Assembly: GCA_009840135.1 (NCBI GenBank)
Contig: VXOH01000071.1
Coordinates: 1-48,444 of the forward strand
DNA: 48,444 nucleotides
Direction of reading: 5' to 3'
Source: Chloroflexota bacterium
GTDB lineage: Bacteria > Chloroflexota > Dehalococcoidia > Lucifugimonadales > UBA3495
Of this stretch, positions 31,671 through 39,887 are shown one piece after another (position 1 is the first letter of the stretch; the number at the start of each line of letters is the position of its first letter). The notes beneath the pieces were generated by a model. The model searched no databases, had not been told where the DNA came from, and saw only the letters and a list, made by a program, of their open reading frames with translations. A program made the translations under genes and the position numbers.

Positions 31671-31931
31671 ATGACCACCACCCGAAATGTGGATATAGAC
31701 AAGGCAATCGAGTGGATCGATGAACATTGGACGGGTCAGAAGGAATGTCCAATCTGTAAGAATACGAGCTGGTTTGTAGGAGATGTGATTGGCGAGATAA
31801 GGCAGATGGGTCGAGACCAGAGGTTCGTAGCAAGTTCTTTTTTCCCTGTGATAGTACTCTCATGCAAGACCTGCGGCTATTCGTTACTGTTCAACGCTGC
31901 CGTCATGGATCCGGATCAAAAGGCGCCATAG
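31671..31931 (+). CDS. Zinc-ribbon hypothetical protein inserted in trp operon
   Basis: An 86-residue protein with two CxxC pairs, ECPICKNTSW (about residue 26) and LSCKTCGYSL (about 66), which should bind one zinc. The stretch between them (DQRFVASSFFPVIVLSC) is beta-like. An N-terminal helix (IDKAIEWIDEHWTG) precedes the ribbon. The next gene begins one base after its stop, so the two form a pair. More AT-rich than trpD and trpC. Not a tryptophan enzyme; function unknown. Confidence 0.7.
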   Translation: MTTTRNVDIDKAIEWIDEHWTGQKECPICKNTSWFVGDVIGEIRQMGRDQRFVASSFFPVIVLSCKTCGYSLLFNAAVMDPDQKAP

Positions 31932-31932
31932 A

Positions 31933-32358
31933 ATGGAAAATCGACCAAGAGGGAGTCTCGACATTTCGAGACCAATGTGGGTCATGCCGCCTATCGAGCA
32001 GGAAGCAATTCCGGTCCCCATAAGCGATTGGGATTCATTTGTTAATCGAGCGAGGGCTTGCAAGCAATCAGGGAATATTTGGGCCGTGGTGTACTCCGTG
32101 GCTTTTGCCATCGGAGTTACTTCAGGACTATCCATATTTCCAATAGCGTTTTCTACTTTGCCTATTTGGGTGTTGACCATCTACATAGTTTTCTGTTCCG
32201 CTGGATTTGTCGCAGGTATTATTCTGACTTTGGCTGAGCGAGCATTGGCGAATCAAAGAAATTCTGAAATCGACGGATTGGTTGTAGATATGGAATTATT
32301 GAAATCCCAATATATGCCGTCGTCAGTTTCCGAGAACGAGGAGGTCACCTTTTCCTGA
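31933..32358 (+). CDS. Two-helix membrane protein paired with zinc ribbon
   Basis: A 141-residue protein. A polar N-terminus (DISRPMWVMPPIEQEAIPVP) is followed by two membrane helices (IWAVVYSVAFAIGVTSGL and LPIWVLTIYIVFCSAGFVAG), then a short cytoplasmic-type helix and acidic end. Its TGA is immediately followed by the ATG of trpC (no gap), so it is inside the operon and trpC translation may depend on it. AT-rich like its partner. No family recognised. Confidence 0.65.
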   Translation: MENRPRGSLDISRPMWVMPPIEQEAIPVPISDWDSFVNRARACKQSGNIWAVVYSVAFAIGVTSGLSIFPIAFSTLPIWVLTIYIVFCSAGFVAGIILTLAERALANQRNSEIDGLVVDMELLKSQYMPSSVSENEEVTFS

Positions 32359-33165
32359 ATGCCTAATATTCTTGATGAAATAGTTGCCGCCAAGCGAAAT
32401 GAACTGGCTGAACAGATGCAGTCGGCATCGCTGGCGAATCTCAAATACCAATCGGCCAACTGGAAGGCGCCGCTCAGCCTGGCCTCCGCCCTCCAGGGTG
32501 ACGAGGTCCGTTTAATTGCCGAGGTAAAGAAAGCTTCCCCATCCCGGGGTCTGTTGTGCCCGGATTTCGACCCCATTGATCTGGCGCAGATTTACGCCCG
32601 CAACGGCGCGTCGGCCATATCAGTTTTGACCGATCCCCGCTTCCAGGGAGAACCGGCGCACCTGTCGGGAATCAAGGAGTCCGGTTCTTCAGGTTTGGCG
32701 CCCGTGCTTCGCAAGGACTTTATTTTCGACCCGTACCAGGTTTATCAGGCCAGGGCCATGGGGGCCGACGCCTTTCTGTTGATCGTCGCCATCCTGACTG
32801 CCGACCAGCTGGCTTACCTGCTGGACCTGGGAAGGAACCTGGGCATGGACGCCCTGGTGGAGATTCATGACCAGGGCGAGTTGGAAACGGCCCTGGACGC
32901 CGGCGCCGAGATCATCGGCATCAACAACCGGGACCTGCGCACCTTTGAGACGGACCTGGCAACAACTGAAGGGCTGGCCCCACACATACCCGGAGACAAG
33001 GTAATCGTCAGTGAGAGCGGCATTTTCACGCCGGAACACCTGGAACGGCTGGGCACTCTGGGGGTCAACGCGGTGCTGGTTGGCGAGGCTTTGGTGACCG
33101 CCCCCGATACGGCGGCCAAGGTACGGGAACTGGCCGCGCCCGTGGCTGCGGCAATCCGGCCATGA
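32359..33165 (+). CDS. trpC: Indole-3-glycerol phosphate synthase
   Basis: Fourth step of the tryptophan branch. Conserved segments: ILDEIVAAKRNELAE, IAEVKKASPSRGLL with the catalytic Lys, VLTDPRFQGEPAHL, LRKDFIFDPYQVY, INNRDLRTFETDL and VSESGI. 268 residues, normal length. The ATG abuts the stop of the inserted membrane gene and the end overlaps trpF by four bases. Confidence 0.97.
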   Translation: MPNILDEIVAAKRNELAEQMQSASLANLKYQSANWKAPLSLASALQGDEVRLIAEVKKASPSRGLLCPDFDPIDLAQIYARNGASAISVLTDPRFQGEPAHLSGIKESGSSGLAPVLRKDFIFDPYQVYQARAMGADAFLLIVAILTADQLAYLLDLGRNLGMDALVEIHDQGELETALDAGAEIIGINNRDLRTFETDLATTEGLAPHIPGDKVIVSESGIFTPEHLERLGTLGVNAVLVGEALVTAPDTAAKVRELAAPVAAAIRP

Positions 33166-33851
33166 CCGGCGCCGAGATCCGGACCAAGATCTGCGGCATT
33201 ATGCGCGCCGAGGACGCCCTCGTGGCCGCCGAGGCCGGGGTGGATTTTCTGGGCCTGGTATTTGTCCCCGGAAGGAGGCGACGCCTGGAGATTGGGGAGG
33301 CAGCGGATATAGTCGCCAGCCTTCGTTCGACCGTTTCACGCCCGCCCCGGTTTGTGGGCCTCTTCGCAGACCAGCCCGTCCACGAAGTGGTGGAGACCAT
33401 CAAATCCTGCAGCCTGGATTTGGCCCAGCTGTGCGGCCAGGAGTCGCCGGCATTCTGCAAAGAGGTCTCCGAGACGACGGGAGCCGAAATCATCAAGGTG
33501 CTGCACATATCTCCATCTGAATCTGCCGAAAATAGTTCAGATGAGGGTGGAATTCCGGCCCGCCTTGCTCCTTACCTGGAGGCTGGGTGCCGGGTCACCC
33601 TGGACCGCCTGGTGGAAGGCCTCCAGGGAGGCACAGGACAGAGTTTCAACTGGGATGTGGCGTCCCAGTTGTCCCGCCAGGGTTACGAGTTCCTGCTGGC
33701 CGGCGGGCTGACCCCGGAAAACGTGGCCGAGGCGGTGGCCCTGGTACATCCCTGGGGGGTGGATGTGTCCACCGGCGTTGAAACCGACGGACACAAGGAT
33801 GTCGAAAAGGTGCGGGCCTTTATCAATAACGCAAGAGGAATTTCTTCATGA
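33162..33851 (+). CDS. trpF: Phosphoribosylanthranilate isomerase
   Basis: Third step of the pathway. [27 protein letters not shown] with the catalytic Cys is at the N-terminus (shown in the motif KICGIM); [26 protein letters not shown] and [12 protein letters not shown] with the catalytic Asp follow. About 20 residues near 115-135 ([11 protein letters not shown]) form an insert compared with compact members. ATGA overlaps join it to trpC and trpB. Confidence 0.96.
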   Translation: MTGAEIRTKICGIMRAEDALVAAEAGVDFLGLVFVPGRRRRLEIGEAADIVASLRSTVSRPPRFVGLFADQPVHEVVETIKSCSLDLAQLCGQESPAFCKEVSETTGAEIIKVLHISPSESAENSSDEGGIPARLAPYLEAGCRVTLDRLVEGLQGGTGQSFNWDVASQLSRQGYEFLLAGGLTPENVAEAVALVHPWGVDVSTGVETDGHKDVEKVRAFINNARGISS

Positions 33852-35056
33852 CCCAAAGAGAAGCAAATACCTGGCCCGACGCGCGGGGCCGGTTTGGCGA
33901 ATTTGGCGGCAAGTTCGTTCCCGCTACCCTGATGGCGGCCCTGGAAGAGCTGGAAGATGCCTACGCTGCGGCAAGAGAAAATGAGGAATTTCAGCATGGC
34001 CTTTCATCGCTGCTGCACCACTATGCCGGTCGGCCCACCGCCCTGTACTTCGCGGAGAACCTCACCAGGCATTGCGGCGGGGCCAAAATCTACCTGAAAC
34101 GGGAAGACCTGGCCCACACCGGCGCCCACAAGATCAATAACGCTCTGGGCCAGGCCCTGCTGGCCAGGCACATGGGCAAAGAGCGCATCATCGCCGAAAC
34201 CGGGGCAGGGCAGCACGGCGTCGCCACTGCCACGGTGTGCGCCATGCTGGGCCTGCAGTGCGTGGTGTACATGGGCGAAGAGGACATTCGCCGCCAGGCA
34301 TTGAACGTCTTCCGCATGCGTCTGCTGGAGGCCGAGGTTATCGCCGTGGAATCGGGGACCCGCACCCTGAAGGATGCCATTAACGAGGCCATCCGGGACT
34401 GGGTAACCAACGTGGAGACCACCCACTACCTCATCGGCAGCGCGGTGGGACCCCATCCTTACCCCATGCTAGTGCGGGACTTCCAGTCGGTAATCAGCCG
34501 GGAAGCCCGGGCGCAAGTGCTCGAAGCCGAGGGACGCCTGCCCGATTACGTAGTTGCCTGCGTGGGCGGCGGCAGCAACGCCATCGGCGCCTTCTACGAG
34601 TTCATCGGCGACGAGGAAGTATCCCTGGTTGGAGTCGAGGCCGGTGGCCACGGCGTTGAGACCGGCCAGCACTCAGCGACCCTCAGCGCGGGGCGGCCCG
34701 GGGTGCTGCACGGCTCCATGTCCTACCTGCTCCAGGACCCCCACGGCCAGGTCCAGCCGACCCACAGCATATCAGCCGGCCTGGACTACCCCGGAGTAGG
34801 CCCCGAGCACAGCTACCTGAAGGACGCCCACCGGGCCGAATACACCTCGGTCACGGACCAGCAGGCCCTGGAAGGCTTCCACCTGCTTTCCCGTACCGAA
34901 GGAATCATCCCCGCCCTGGAACCCTCTCACGCCGTTTACCACGTAGCGGAAATGGCCCGCAGTCTGCCGCCGGACAAGGTAATCCTGATGTGCCTGAGCG
35001 GCCGGGGCGACAAGGACGTGCCAACGGTGGCAGCAGCGGCGGGGATTGAGGTTTAG
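33848..35056 (+). CDS. trpB: Tryptophan synthase beta subunit
   Basis: Condenses indole with serine using [24 protein letters not shown] is reflected in the motif FGGKFVP; the PLP lysine is in [13 protein letters not shown]-like [17 protein letters not shown]. The phosphate loop is [23 protein letters not shown] is near the end. It is the canonical TrpB1 type. The partner trpA is not in the window after it; the next plus-strand sequence is a repeat array and a convergent gene pair. Confidence 0.97.
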   Translation: MTQREANTWPDARGRFGEFGGKFVPATLMAALEELEDAYAAARENEEFQHGLSSLLHHYAGRPTALYFAENLTRHCGGAKIYLKREDLAHTGAHKINNALGQALLARHMGKERIIAETGAGQHGVATATVCAMLGLQCVVYMGEEDIRRQALNVFRMRLLEAEVIAVESGTRTLKDAINEAIRDWVTNVETTHYLIGSAVGPHPYPMLVRDFQSVISREARAQVLEAEGRLPDYVVACVGGGSNAIGAFYEFIGDEEVSLVGVEAGGHGVETGQHSATLSAGRPGVLHGSMSYLLQDPHGQVQPTHSISAGLDYPGVGPEHSYLKDAHRAEYTSVTDQQALEGFHLLSRTEGIIPALEPSHAVYHVAEMARSLPPDKVILMCLSGRGDKDVPTVAAAAGIEV

Positions 35057-35104
35057 GGGGCTTAATCCAGTAGAGAAGCTATTAAGTTACGGCTGAAGTT
35101 TTTT

Positions 35105-35165
35105 CGTCCAATTGCAAGTATTAGGGCCGTCCAACTGCAAGTTTTGCGGCCGTCCAATTGCAAGT
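35105..35165. repeat. Three tandem 23-bp direct repeats
   Basis: The core CGTCCAATTGCAAGT occurs at 35105-35119, 35128-35142 (one change) and 35151-35165, each exactly 23 bases apart, with partly conserved spacers ending in GGC. Such short arrays are seen as protein-binding iterons and at the ends of some IS elements such as IS21 types. No transposase is nearby. Confidence 0.7.
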
Positions 35166-35208
35166 TTCAAGTAGCTTATCCACGGTAAGTGAAGCCGAAT
35201 TGGATACT

Positions 35209-35625
35209 TTAAGCAGAAATTTCACCGGGCAATACTGTCAATCCTTCCAAGGCAAAATCCGAGTCAAATGTGAAGATGGCTGACCGCGTGCTTTCGGCGG
35301 TTACGATTACCGACCAATCCACTAGGCTCAGCCGGGAGCCGCCATGATTCTCCATACGGCTCCAGATTTCGTCATGAGTAATCCTGTCAATCCACAGGGT
35401 TTCCCACCCCCTGTGGATTGACCGGAAAAAGCTCTGCAACTGAGTGAGTCCCAATCTTCTGTGGATTAGCGAGGCGGACTCTACCAGGACGTAGGAATTT
35501 ATCAGAATATGGTCACCCTGGTGCAATAAATCACGGTAAACTTCGTTAGCTTGAAGGTGAAATCGATCGGTTGGCGCAATCAAAGCCAGAATGGCCGAGG
35601 TATCGGCGACTACGTTTCTAGCCAT
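35209..35625 (-). CDS. PIN-domain protein (VapC-like toxin candidate)
   Basis: A metal-dependent RNase fold of 138 residues. Acidic residues at family positions: NVVADTSAILALI (Asp 7), YVLVESASLIHR, RLSLVDWSVI and IFTFDSDFA. The true start is probably ATG 35625 (MARNVVADT), overlapping the upstream gene by eight bases; the frame is open further but shows no homology there. PIN toxins cleave tRNA or rRNA and are normally paired with a small antitoxin; here the partner is a 205-residue protein. Confidence 0.85.
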   Translation of the reverse strand: MARNVVADTSAILALIAPTDRFHLQANEVYRDLLHQGDHILINSYVLVESASLIHRRLGLTQLQSFFRSIHRGWETLWIDRITHDEIWSRMENHGGSRLSLVDWSVIVTAESTRSAIFTFDSDFALEGLTVLPGEISA

Positions 35626-36235
35626 TTTCAATCGCTTCAACAAAGTAATCGTCGTGGTTCTCAGCCACATCGGTCGCACCTTCAAAGTCACTGCCGGAGC
35701 CGACAAAGGAAGTCAGTTGGTCGAAGATCCGGCATTGCTCCGGATCCAAAGTAACCTTCACCAGCTTGAACTCCCAAGTCAGGTGCAGGTCAATCCCCCG
35801 CACCACTGGCACCATCCGGCTGATATTGCCCTCTCCTACAACACACTCGGCCGGCTTCCCCGACTTGCGGGGACGGATTCCGGTGGCCTTGCGAACCAGC
35901 TTCAGAACGTCTTCCCTGAGATCGGGCTTGGGCTTGAAGTCGTCCTCGGCCAGAATGGTGGCGCCATGCTCCAGGGCCGTCACAGCTTCTTCGGTGGTAA
36001 GGTTCCTGTACGTTTTCAATGCCTGCTTCAGTTCTTCCTGATGGAAGCTGCGCTCGCCAGCGGTCAAGCCCGAGTCACCTGCGGGCAGGGCCGGAGACAG
36101 CCCCAGTTCATCCAGCAAATCGGCAATCTCGGGCACAAACCTCCGAAGCCGGCCGGGGTCCGCATAATGAACCTCAAGGATTCTCCTGGTCAGAATTTCC
36201 TTGTCATAATTCGCCAGGTCTCGGTTGGAATTCAT
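35618..36235 (-). CDS. Hypothetical partner of PIN protein (205 aa)
   Basis: A two-part protein. The N-terminal 120 residues are helical and charged (ILEVHYADPGRLRRFVPEI, then RSFHQEELKQALKTYRNLTT). The C-terminal part (VRGIDLHLTWEFKLVKVTLD) is beta-rich. I do not recognise a DNA-binding antitoxin domain. It overlaps the PIN gene by eight bases and lies upstream, the usual antitoxin position, but is larger than most antitoxins. It may be an unusual antitoxin or an unrelated coupled gene. Confidence 0.6.
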   Translation of the reverse strand: MNSNRDLANYDKEILTRRILEVHYADPGRLRRFVPEIADLLDELGLSPALPAGDSGLTAGERSFHQEELKQALKTYRNLTTEEAVTALEHGATILAEDDFKPKPDLREDVLKLVRKATGIRPRKSGKPAECVVGEGNISRMVPVVRGIDLHLTWEFKLVKVTLDPEQCRIFDQLTSFVGSGSDFEGATDVAENHDDYFVEAIENG

Positions 36236-36437
36236 GGCAAGCCCTTGGGGAACCCGCGGAATGTTTAACAGTGTGGATTATATCAGTGTCAGAAGCCCAG
36301 GGTTATTGCCCAAGGCGAGTGAAGACGGCTCGCAGTCAATCCCGTGTATGTCCCCATGCTATAATACCGCCCACGCTATTCCTGTATCCAACACCCGCCC
36401 AGGCGGGTCAATTTATGAAATCAAGGGGGTCAAGAGC

Positions 36438-37235
36438 ATGGATCTTGGATTGACCGACAAAGTTGCCATCGTTACCGGCGGCAGCGAGGGCATTGGCAAG
36501 GCCGCCGCCCAGCGCATGGCCGAGGAAGGGGGGCGGGTCGTCATCGTGGCCCGCAACCAGGAAAGGCTGGACCAGGCCGCCCAGGACATACGCACCGCCA
36601 CCGAGGGCGTAGTCCTCCCCATATCCGCTGACGTTTCCCACCCCGATTCCGCTGAGCGGGTGGTGCAGACCGCCCTGGACAACTTCGGGCGGGTGGACAT
36701 CCTGGTAAACAACGCCGGCGTGTCCCTGGCCAAGCCTTTCGAAGATGTCACCGATGACGAGTGGGAGTATGACTTCGACCTGAAGGTGTGGGGCGCCGTG
36801 CGTTTAATCCGCCGTTCCGTCCCCGAAATGCGCAAGGTTGGCGGCGGCCGCATCATCAACGTCACCAACCTGGGCGGCCGCACCCCCGGCCCAGGGTCCA
36901 TGCCCACCTCAATTTCCCGGGCAACCGGCATCGCCATCACCAAGGGACTGTCCAAGGACCTGGCCGTGGACAACATCCTGGTCAACACCGTATGTATCGG
37001 CATCGTAAAGAGCGGCCAGCACACCCGCCGCTACGAGCGCCTGGTAGAGGACAACCCGGACCTGACCCTGGACGAGTTCTACGCCCAGACGGCAGTTGCC
37101 CGGGGCGTTCCCCTGGGCCGCATCGCGGAAACGGAAGAGGCCGGCGACGTAATAGCCTTCCTGGCCTCGGAACGCGCCAGCTACCTGACGGGCATAGCCA
37201 TAAACATTGACGGCGGCACGTCGCCGGTGGTGTAG
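36438..37235 (+). CDS. Short-chain dehydrogenase/reductase-like protein lacking the Tyr-Lys pair
   Basis: The start is ATG 36438 (MDLGLTDKVAIVTGG) with AGGGGG upstream; the frame is open farther but without homology. The Rossmann core is clear: VTGGSEGIGKAAAQRM, NNAGVSLAKPF, IINVTNLGGR and a C-terminal FLASERASYLTGIAINIDGG. The usual active-site YxxxK should lie in TSISRATGIAITKGLSKDLA; there the Tyr position is Thr and the Lys position is Arg. It may bind NAD(P) without standard SDR chemistry, or use other residues. It lies just before the aminotransferase gene. Confidence 0.85.
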   Translation: MDLGLTDKVAIVTGGSEGIGKAAAQRMAEEGGRVVIVARNQERLDQAAQDIRTATEGVVLPISADVSHPDSAERVVQTALDNFGRVDILVNNAGVSLAKPFEDVTDDEWEYDFDLKVWGAVRLIRRSVPEMRKVGGGRIINVTNLGGRTPGPGSMPTSISRATGIAITKGLSKDLAVDNILVNTVCIGIVKSGQHTRRYERLVEDNPDLTLDEFYAQTAVARGVPLGRIAETEEAGDVIAFLASERASYLTGIAINIDGGTSPVV

Positions 37236-37273
37236 GGTAAAACGACGAAAAGCGTCAAGAATTGTCATCAACT

Positions 37274-37300
37274 GGGGCAGACCAATCGTCTGCCCCTTTT
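37274..37300 (+). terminator. Intrinsic terminator after the SDR gene
   Basis: GGGGCAGAC / GTCTGCCCC, 9-bp perfect stem, 5-base loop, then TTTT (37297-37300). A textbook terminator 39 bases past the SDR stop. It lies upstream of the aminotransferase start and argues against a longer N-terminus for that gene. Confidence 0.85.
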
Positions 37301-37372
37301 GCCGTCCGTCCCCAAATGCCGGATAATATACACACGTTACCCCGCATTTCGACCCAAACAGGAGAACCAGCT

Positions 37373-38584
37373 TTGACTACCCCCACCTACCTTGACGAGT
37401 TTAACCCTCCCCAGCGCATCCTCATGGGCCCCGGGCCCAGTTCTGTCAACCCCCGGGTGCTGCAGGCCATGACCCTGCCCGTCCTGGGCCACCTGGACCC
37501 CCAGTTCTTCCAGGTCATGGACGAGGTCTGCGAGATGCTGCGGGAGGTCTATCACACCGACAATTTCATGACCGTCCCCCTGTCTTCCACCGGCACCGGG
37601 GCCATGGAGGCCGCCTGCGCCAACGTCCTAGAGCGGGGCGACAAGGTGATTATCTGCCGCAATGGTTTCTTCGGAGACCGTCTTGGAGACATTGCGGAAA
37701 GGTGCGGAGCTGAGGTGGTAATCCTGGATTTTGACTGGGGCGCCCCGGTGGATATCCAGGTTCTTGCCGATGCGCTGGAGCAGCACGGGCCGGTCAAGGC
37801 GGTGGGAGTGGTCCACGCCGAGACCTCTACCGGCGTCCTTACCCCCATGCCGGAAATCGTTGACCTGGTCCACCGCCACAACGCCCTCATAATCGTGGAC
37901 GCCGTTACCTCCCTGGGCGGCCACGATGTGCGCATGGACGATTGGGATATAGACGTCTGCTACAGCGCCACCCAGAAGTGCCTGGGCTCTCCTCCGGGCC
38001 TGGCCCCCATCAGCTTCGGACCCCGGGCCATCGAAGTCATTAATACCCGGCCCTCCAAGGTCCAGAGTTTCTACTTCAACCTTAAGGACCTGGAAGCCTA
38101 CTGGAACCAGACCCGCGCCTACCACCACACCACGCCCATCTCCATGACCTACGCCCTGCGGGAATCGCTGCGGATGATGATGGAGGAGGGGATAGACGCC
38201 CGCATCCGCCGCCACGCCCGGGTCGCCGGGGCGCTTCGGGCCGGCCTGGAAGCCCTGGGCATCGACCTGATGTCCACCGAGGGTTACCGTCTCAACCCGC
38301 TGACCACCGCCTTGATACCCGAGGGCATTGAGGACGCCGCGGTTCGAGGCCGTCTGCTTAACGACTTCAACATCGAAATCGGCGGCGGCCTGGGTCAGGT
38401 AAGGGGCAAGGCCTGGCGAATCGGCCTGATGGGCGAATCGGCCCGGGAGACCAACGTCTTTGCCCTGCTGTCGGCCCTGGAACAAATCCTGCCGGACCTG
38501 GGCTACGAGGTAGCCACCGGCGCCAGCCTGGCCGCCGCGCAGAGGGCCCTGGTTGACTACGATGATGGGGGAGTGTTGCCGTAG
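37373..38584 (+). CDS. Class V aminotransferase (alanine/serine-glyoxylate type)
   Basis: PLP enzyme of about 404 residues. [50 protein letters not shown] and the lysine in [17 protein letters not shown] are typical of serine-pyruvate or alanine/serine-glyoxylate aminotransferases. TTG 37373 with GGAG nine bases upstream is the best start; longer frames run through a terminator. glcDEF in this window makes glyoxylate from glycolate, so a glyoxylate-to-glycine role is plausible. Confidence 0.92.
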   Translation: MTTPTYLDEFNPPQRILMGPGPSSVNPRVLQAMTLPVLGHLDPQFFQVMDEVCEMLREVYHTDNFMTVPLSSTGTGAMEAACANVLERGDKVIICRNGFFGDRLGDIAERCGAEVVILDFDWGAPVDIQVLADALEQHGPVKAVGVVHAETSTGVLTPMPEIVDLVHRHNALIIVDAVTSLGGHDVRMDDWDIDVCYSATQKCLGSPPGLAPISFGPRAIEVINTRPSKVQSFYFNLKDLEAYWNQTRAYHHTTPISMTYALRESLRMMMEEGIDARIRRHARVAGALRAGLEALGIDLMSTEGYRLNPLTTALIPEGIEDAAVRGRLLNDFNIEIGGGLGQVRGKAWRIGLMGESARETNVFALLSALEQILPDLGYEVATGASLAAAQRALVDYDDGGVLP

Positions 38585-38616
38585 GGCGGGCCCTTTGACC
38601 GGAAACAGGAGCGGTT

Positions 38617-39225
38617 ATGACCCAACTCAATTCCTTTGAAGATCTGCTGGCTGAACTGGACGCCAATCCCGAATGGCGGGACGCTCTTCGAGAACGCATC
38701 TTAACCGATGAACTGACCAGGCTGCCCGCCGAGTTTAACGCCTTCGCGAGAAGAACAGGAGAGCGGATGGACCGGCTGGAAGGCGACATGGGTACCATCA
38801 AGGGCAACCAGGCCCGGGCAGACACCCTGGGCCGAGCCGACGACCTGGCCGCAGACTTGGGCCTGATTTACCGGCGCAACCTTTCCGGCGCGGACTTGTA
38901 CCGGATGGCCAGGGCCGCCCAGCGGGCCGGTATGAACCTGAACCAGGACACCATGCGCAGCTTTCGACAAGCAGACCTGATAATTCAGGGGCAACGCAAT
39001 GGAGAGGTGGAGTACATAGCCGCGGAAATCTCCTGGACTGCGGATTCCAGGGACTCTAACCGGGCCATGCGGAACGCCGGTATAGTTCGCGCCGCCACCG
39101 GGCGTCCCTGCATTGCCGCCGTAGCCAGCGTTCGCAACACCAACCAGGTCCAGGAACTGGCCGACAGCGGGGCCATCCACTGGCACCAATTGGAAGACAG
39201 GGGGCCGGCGCAGGTGGAGGGGTGA
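38617..39225 (+). CDS. Nuclease-like protein with N-terminal coiled coil
   Basis: 202 residues. The N-terminal half is helical: SFEDLLAELDANPEWRDALRE, then RTGERMDRLEGDMGTIKG. The C-terminal half (QADLIIQGQRNGEVEYIAAE, IRNAGIV-like MRNAGIVRAATGRPCIAAVAS) has a D...E-x-S strand pair like PD-(D/E)XK-type proteins such as DUF3782 relatives. The catalytic Lys is not obvious (AEIS in place of ExK), so activity is uncertain. It follows the aminotransferase by 32 bases and precedes two more cassette genes. Confidence 0.6.
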   Translation: MTQLNSFEDLLAELDANPEWRDALRERILTDELTRLPAEFNAFARRTGERMDRLEGDMGTIKGNQARADTLGRADDLAADLGLIYRRNLSGADLYRMARAAQRAGMNLNQDTMRSFRQADLIIQGQRNGEVEYIAAEISWTADSRDSNRAMRNAGIVRAATGRPCIAAVASVRNTNQVQELADSGAIHWHQLEDRGPAQVEG

Positions 39226-39329
39226 GTGGGATCTATCCTGGCTGTAGATCGATTTCTTCCTCTGCCCGGTTCGGGAAAATTATGATACGGCTCCCATTTC
39301 CAGCATTCGTAGCAGATTGAGGCAGGGTT

Positions 39330-39878
39330 ATGACACAGAGAGAGCCAGATTTGCCCAACGCTCCCAACATCGCCGAAAGGGTCAAGTTCTGGGAAGAGCA
39401 GGACAAGATTAACCAAGAACTCATACCCCGTGTTATCCGGCAGAACGAACTGCTGACCGGCCACATCGCCGACCACGAAAACCTGCCCCTGATAGCCGGC
39501 AACGCCATAAGAGAGGCGCTGGCAGAAGCCCGGGAGGAACAGCGTCAGCAGCACGAAGCGGAAATGGCCGAATTAAGGGCGGAAGCAGAAGAGCAACGCC
39601 GCCAGCATCAAGCAGAGTTGGAAACAGCCAGGGCGGAACGGGAGGAACAGGCCGAGTCATTGGCCCAAGCTAACGCCGCAGCAGCGGAACAGGCCCGCCA
39701 GCAAGAGGCAGCATTGGCCGCCGCCAAAGCCGAACGGGAAGAGCAATCCCGCCAGCAATCCAATGAAGTAACCACCCTGCAAGCGCAATTGCGCCAAGCT
39801 AGGATTCAAATGACGTTAGTAGCGGGGGGCGCAGTAGTCATAGCCATTGCCGGCGTAGTTTTCGGCTTTCTGGTCTAG
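39330..39878 (+). CDS. Coiled-coil protein with C-terminal membrane anchor
   Basis: 182 residues. A short N-terminal segment (IAERVKFWEEQDKINQEL) is followed by a long Glu/Gln/Ala/Arg-rich helix (about 70-155) with repeated EEQRQQHEAE-like units. It ends in one membrane helix (MTLVAGGAVVIAIAGVVFGF), so it is tail-anchored. It may tether or assemble the neighbouring nuclease-like proteins at the membrane. The next gene starts nine bases after its stop, indicating an operon. No known family name. Confidence 0.7.
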   Translation: MTQREPDLPNAPNIAERVKFWEEQDKINQELIPRVIRQNELLTGHIADHENLPLIAGNAIREALAEAREEQRQQHEAEMAELRAEAEEQRRQHQAELETARAEREEQAESLAQANAAAAEQARQQEAALAAAKAEREEQSRQQSNEVTTLQAQLRQARIQMTLVAGGAVVIAIAGVVFGFLV

Positions 39879-39887
39879 AGGCGCGAC

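Noticed and set aside
30424-31863. 479-residue minus-strand frame opposite trpD
   Set aside because: Antisense of trpD, which has all family motifs; the reverse translation is Gly/His-rich without a fold signature.
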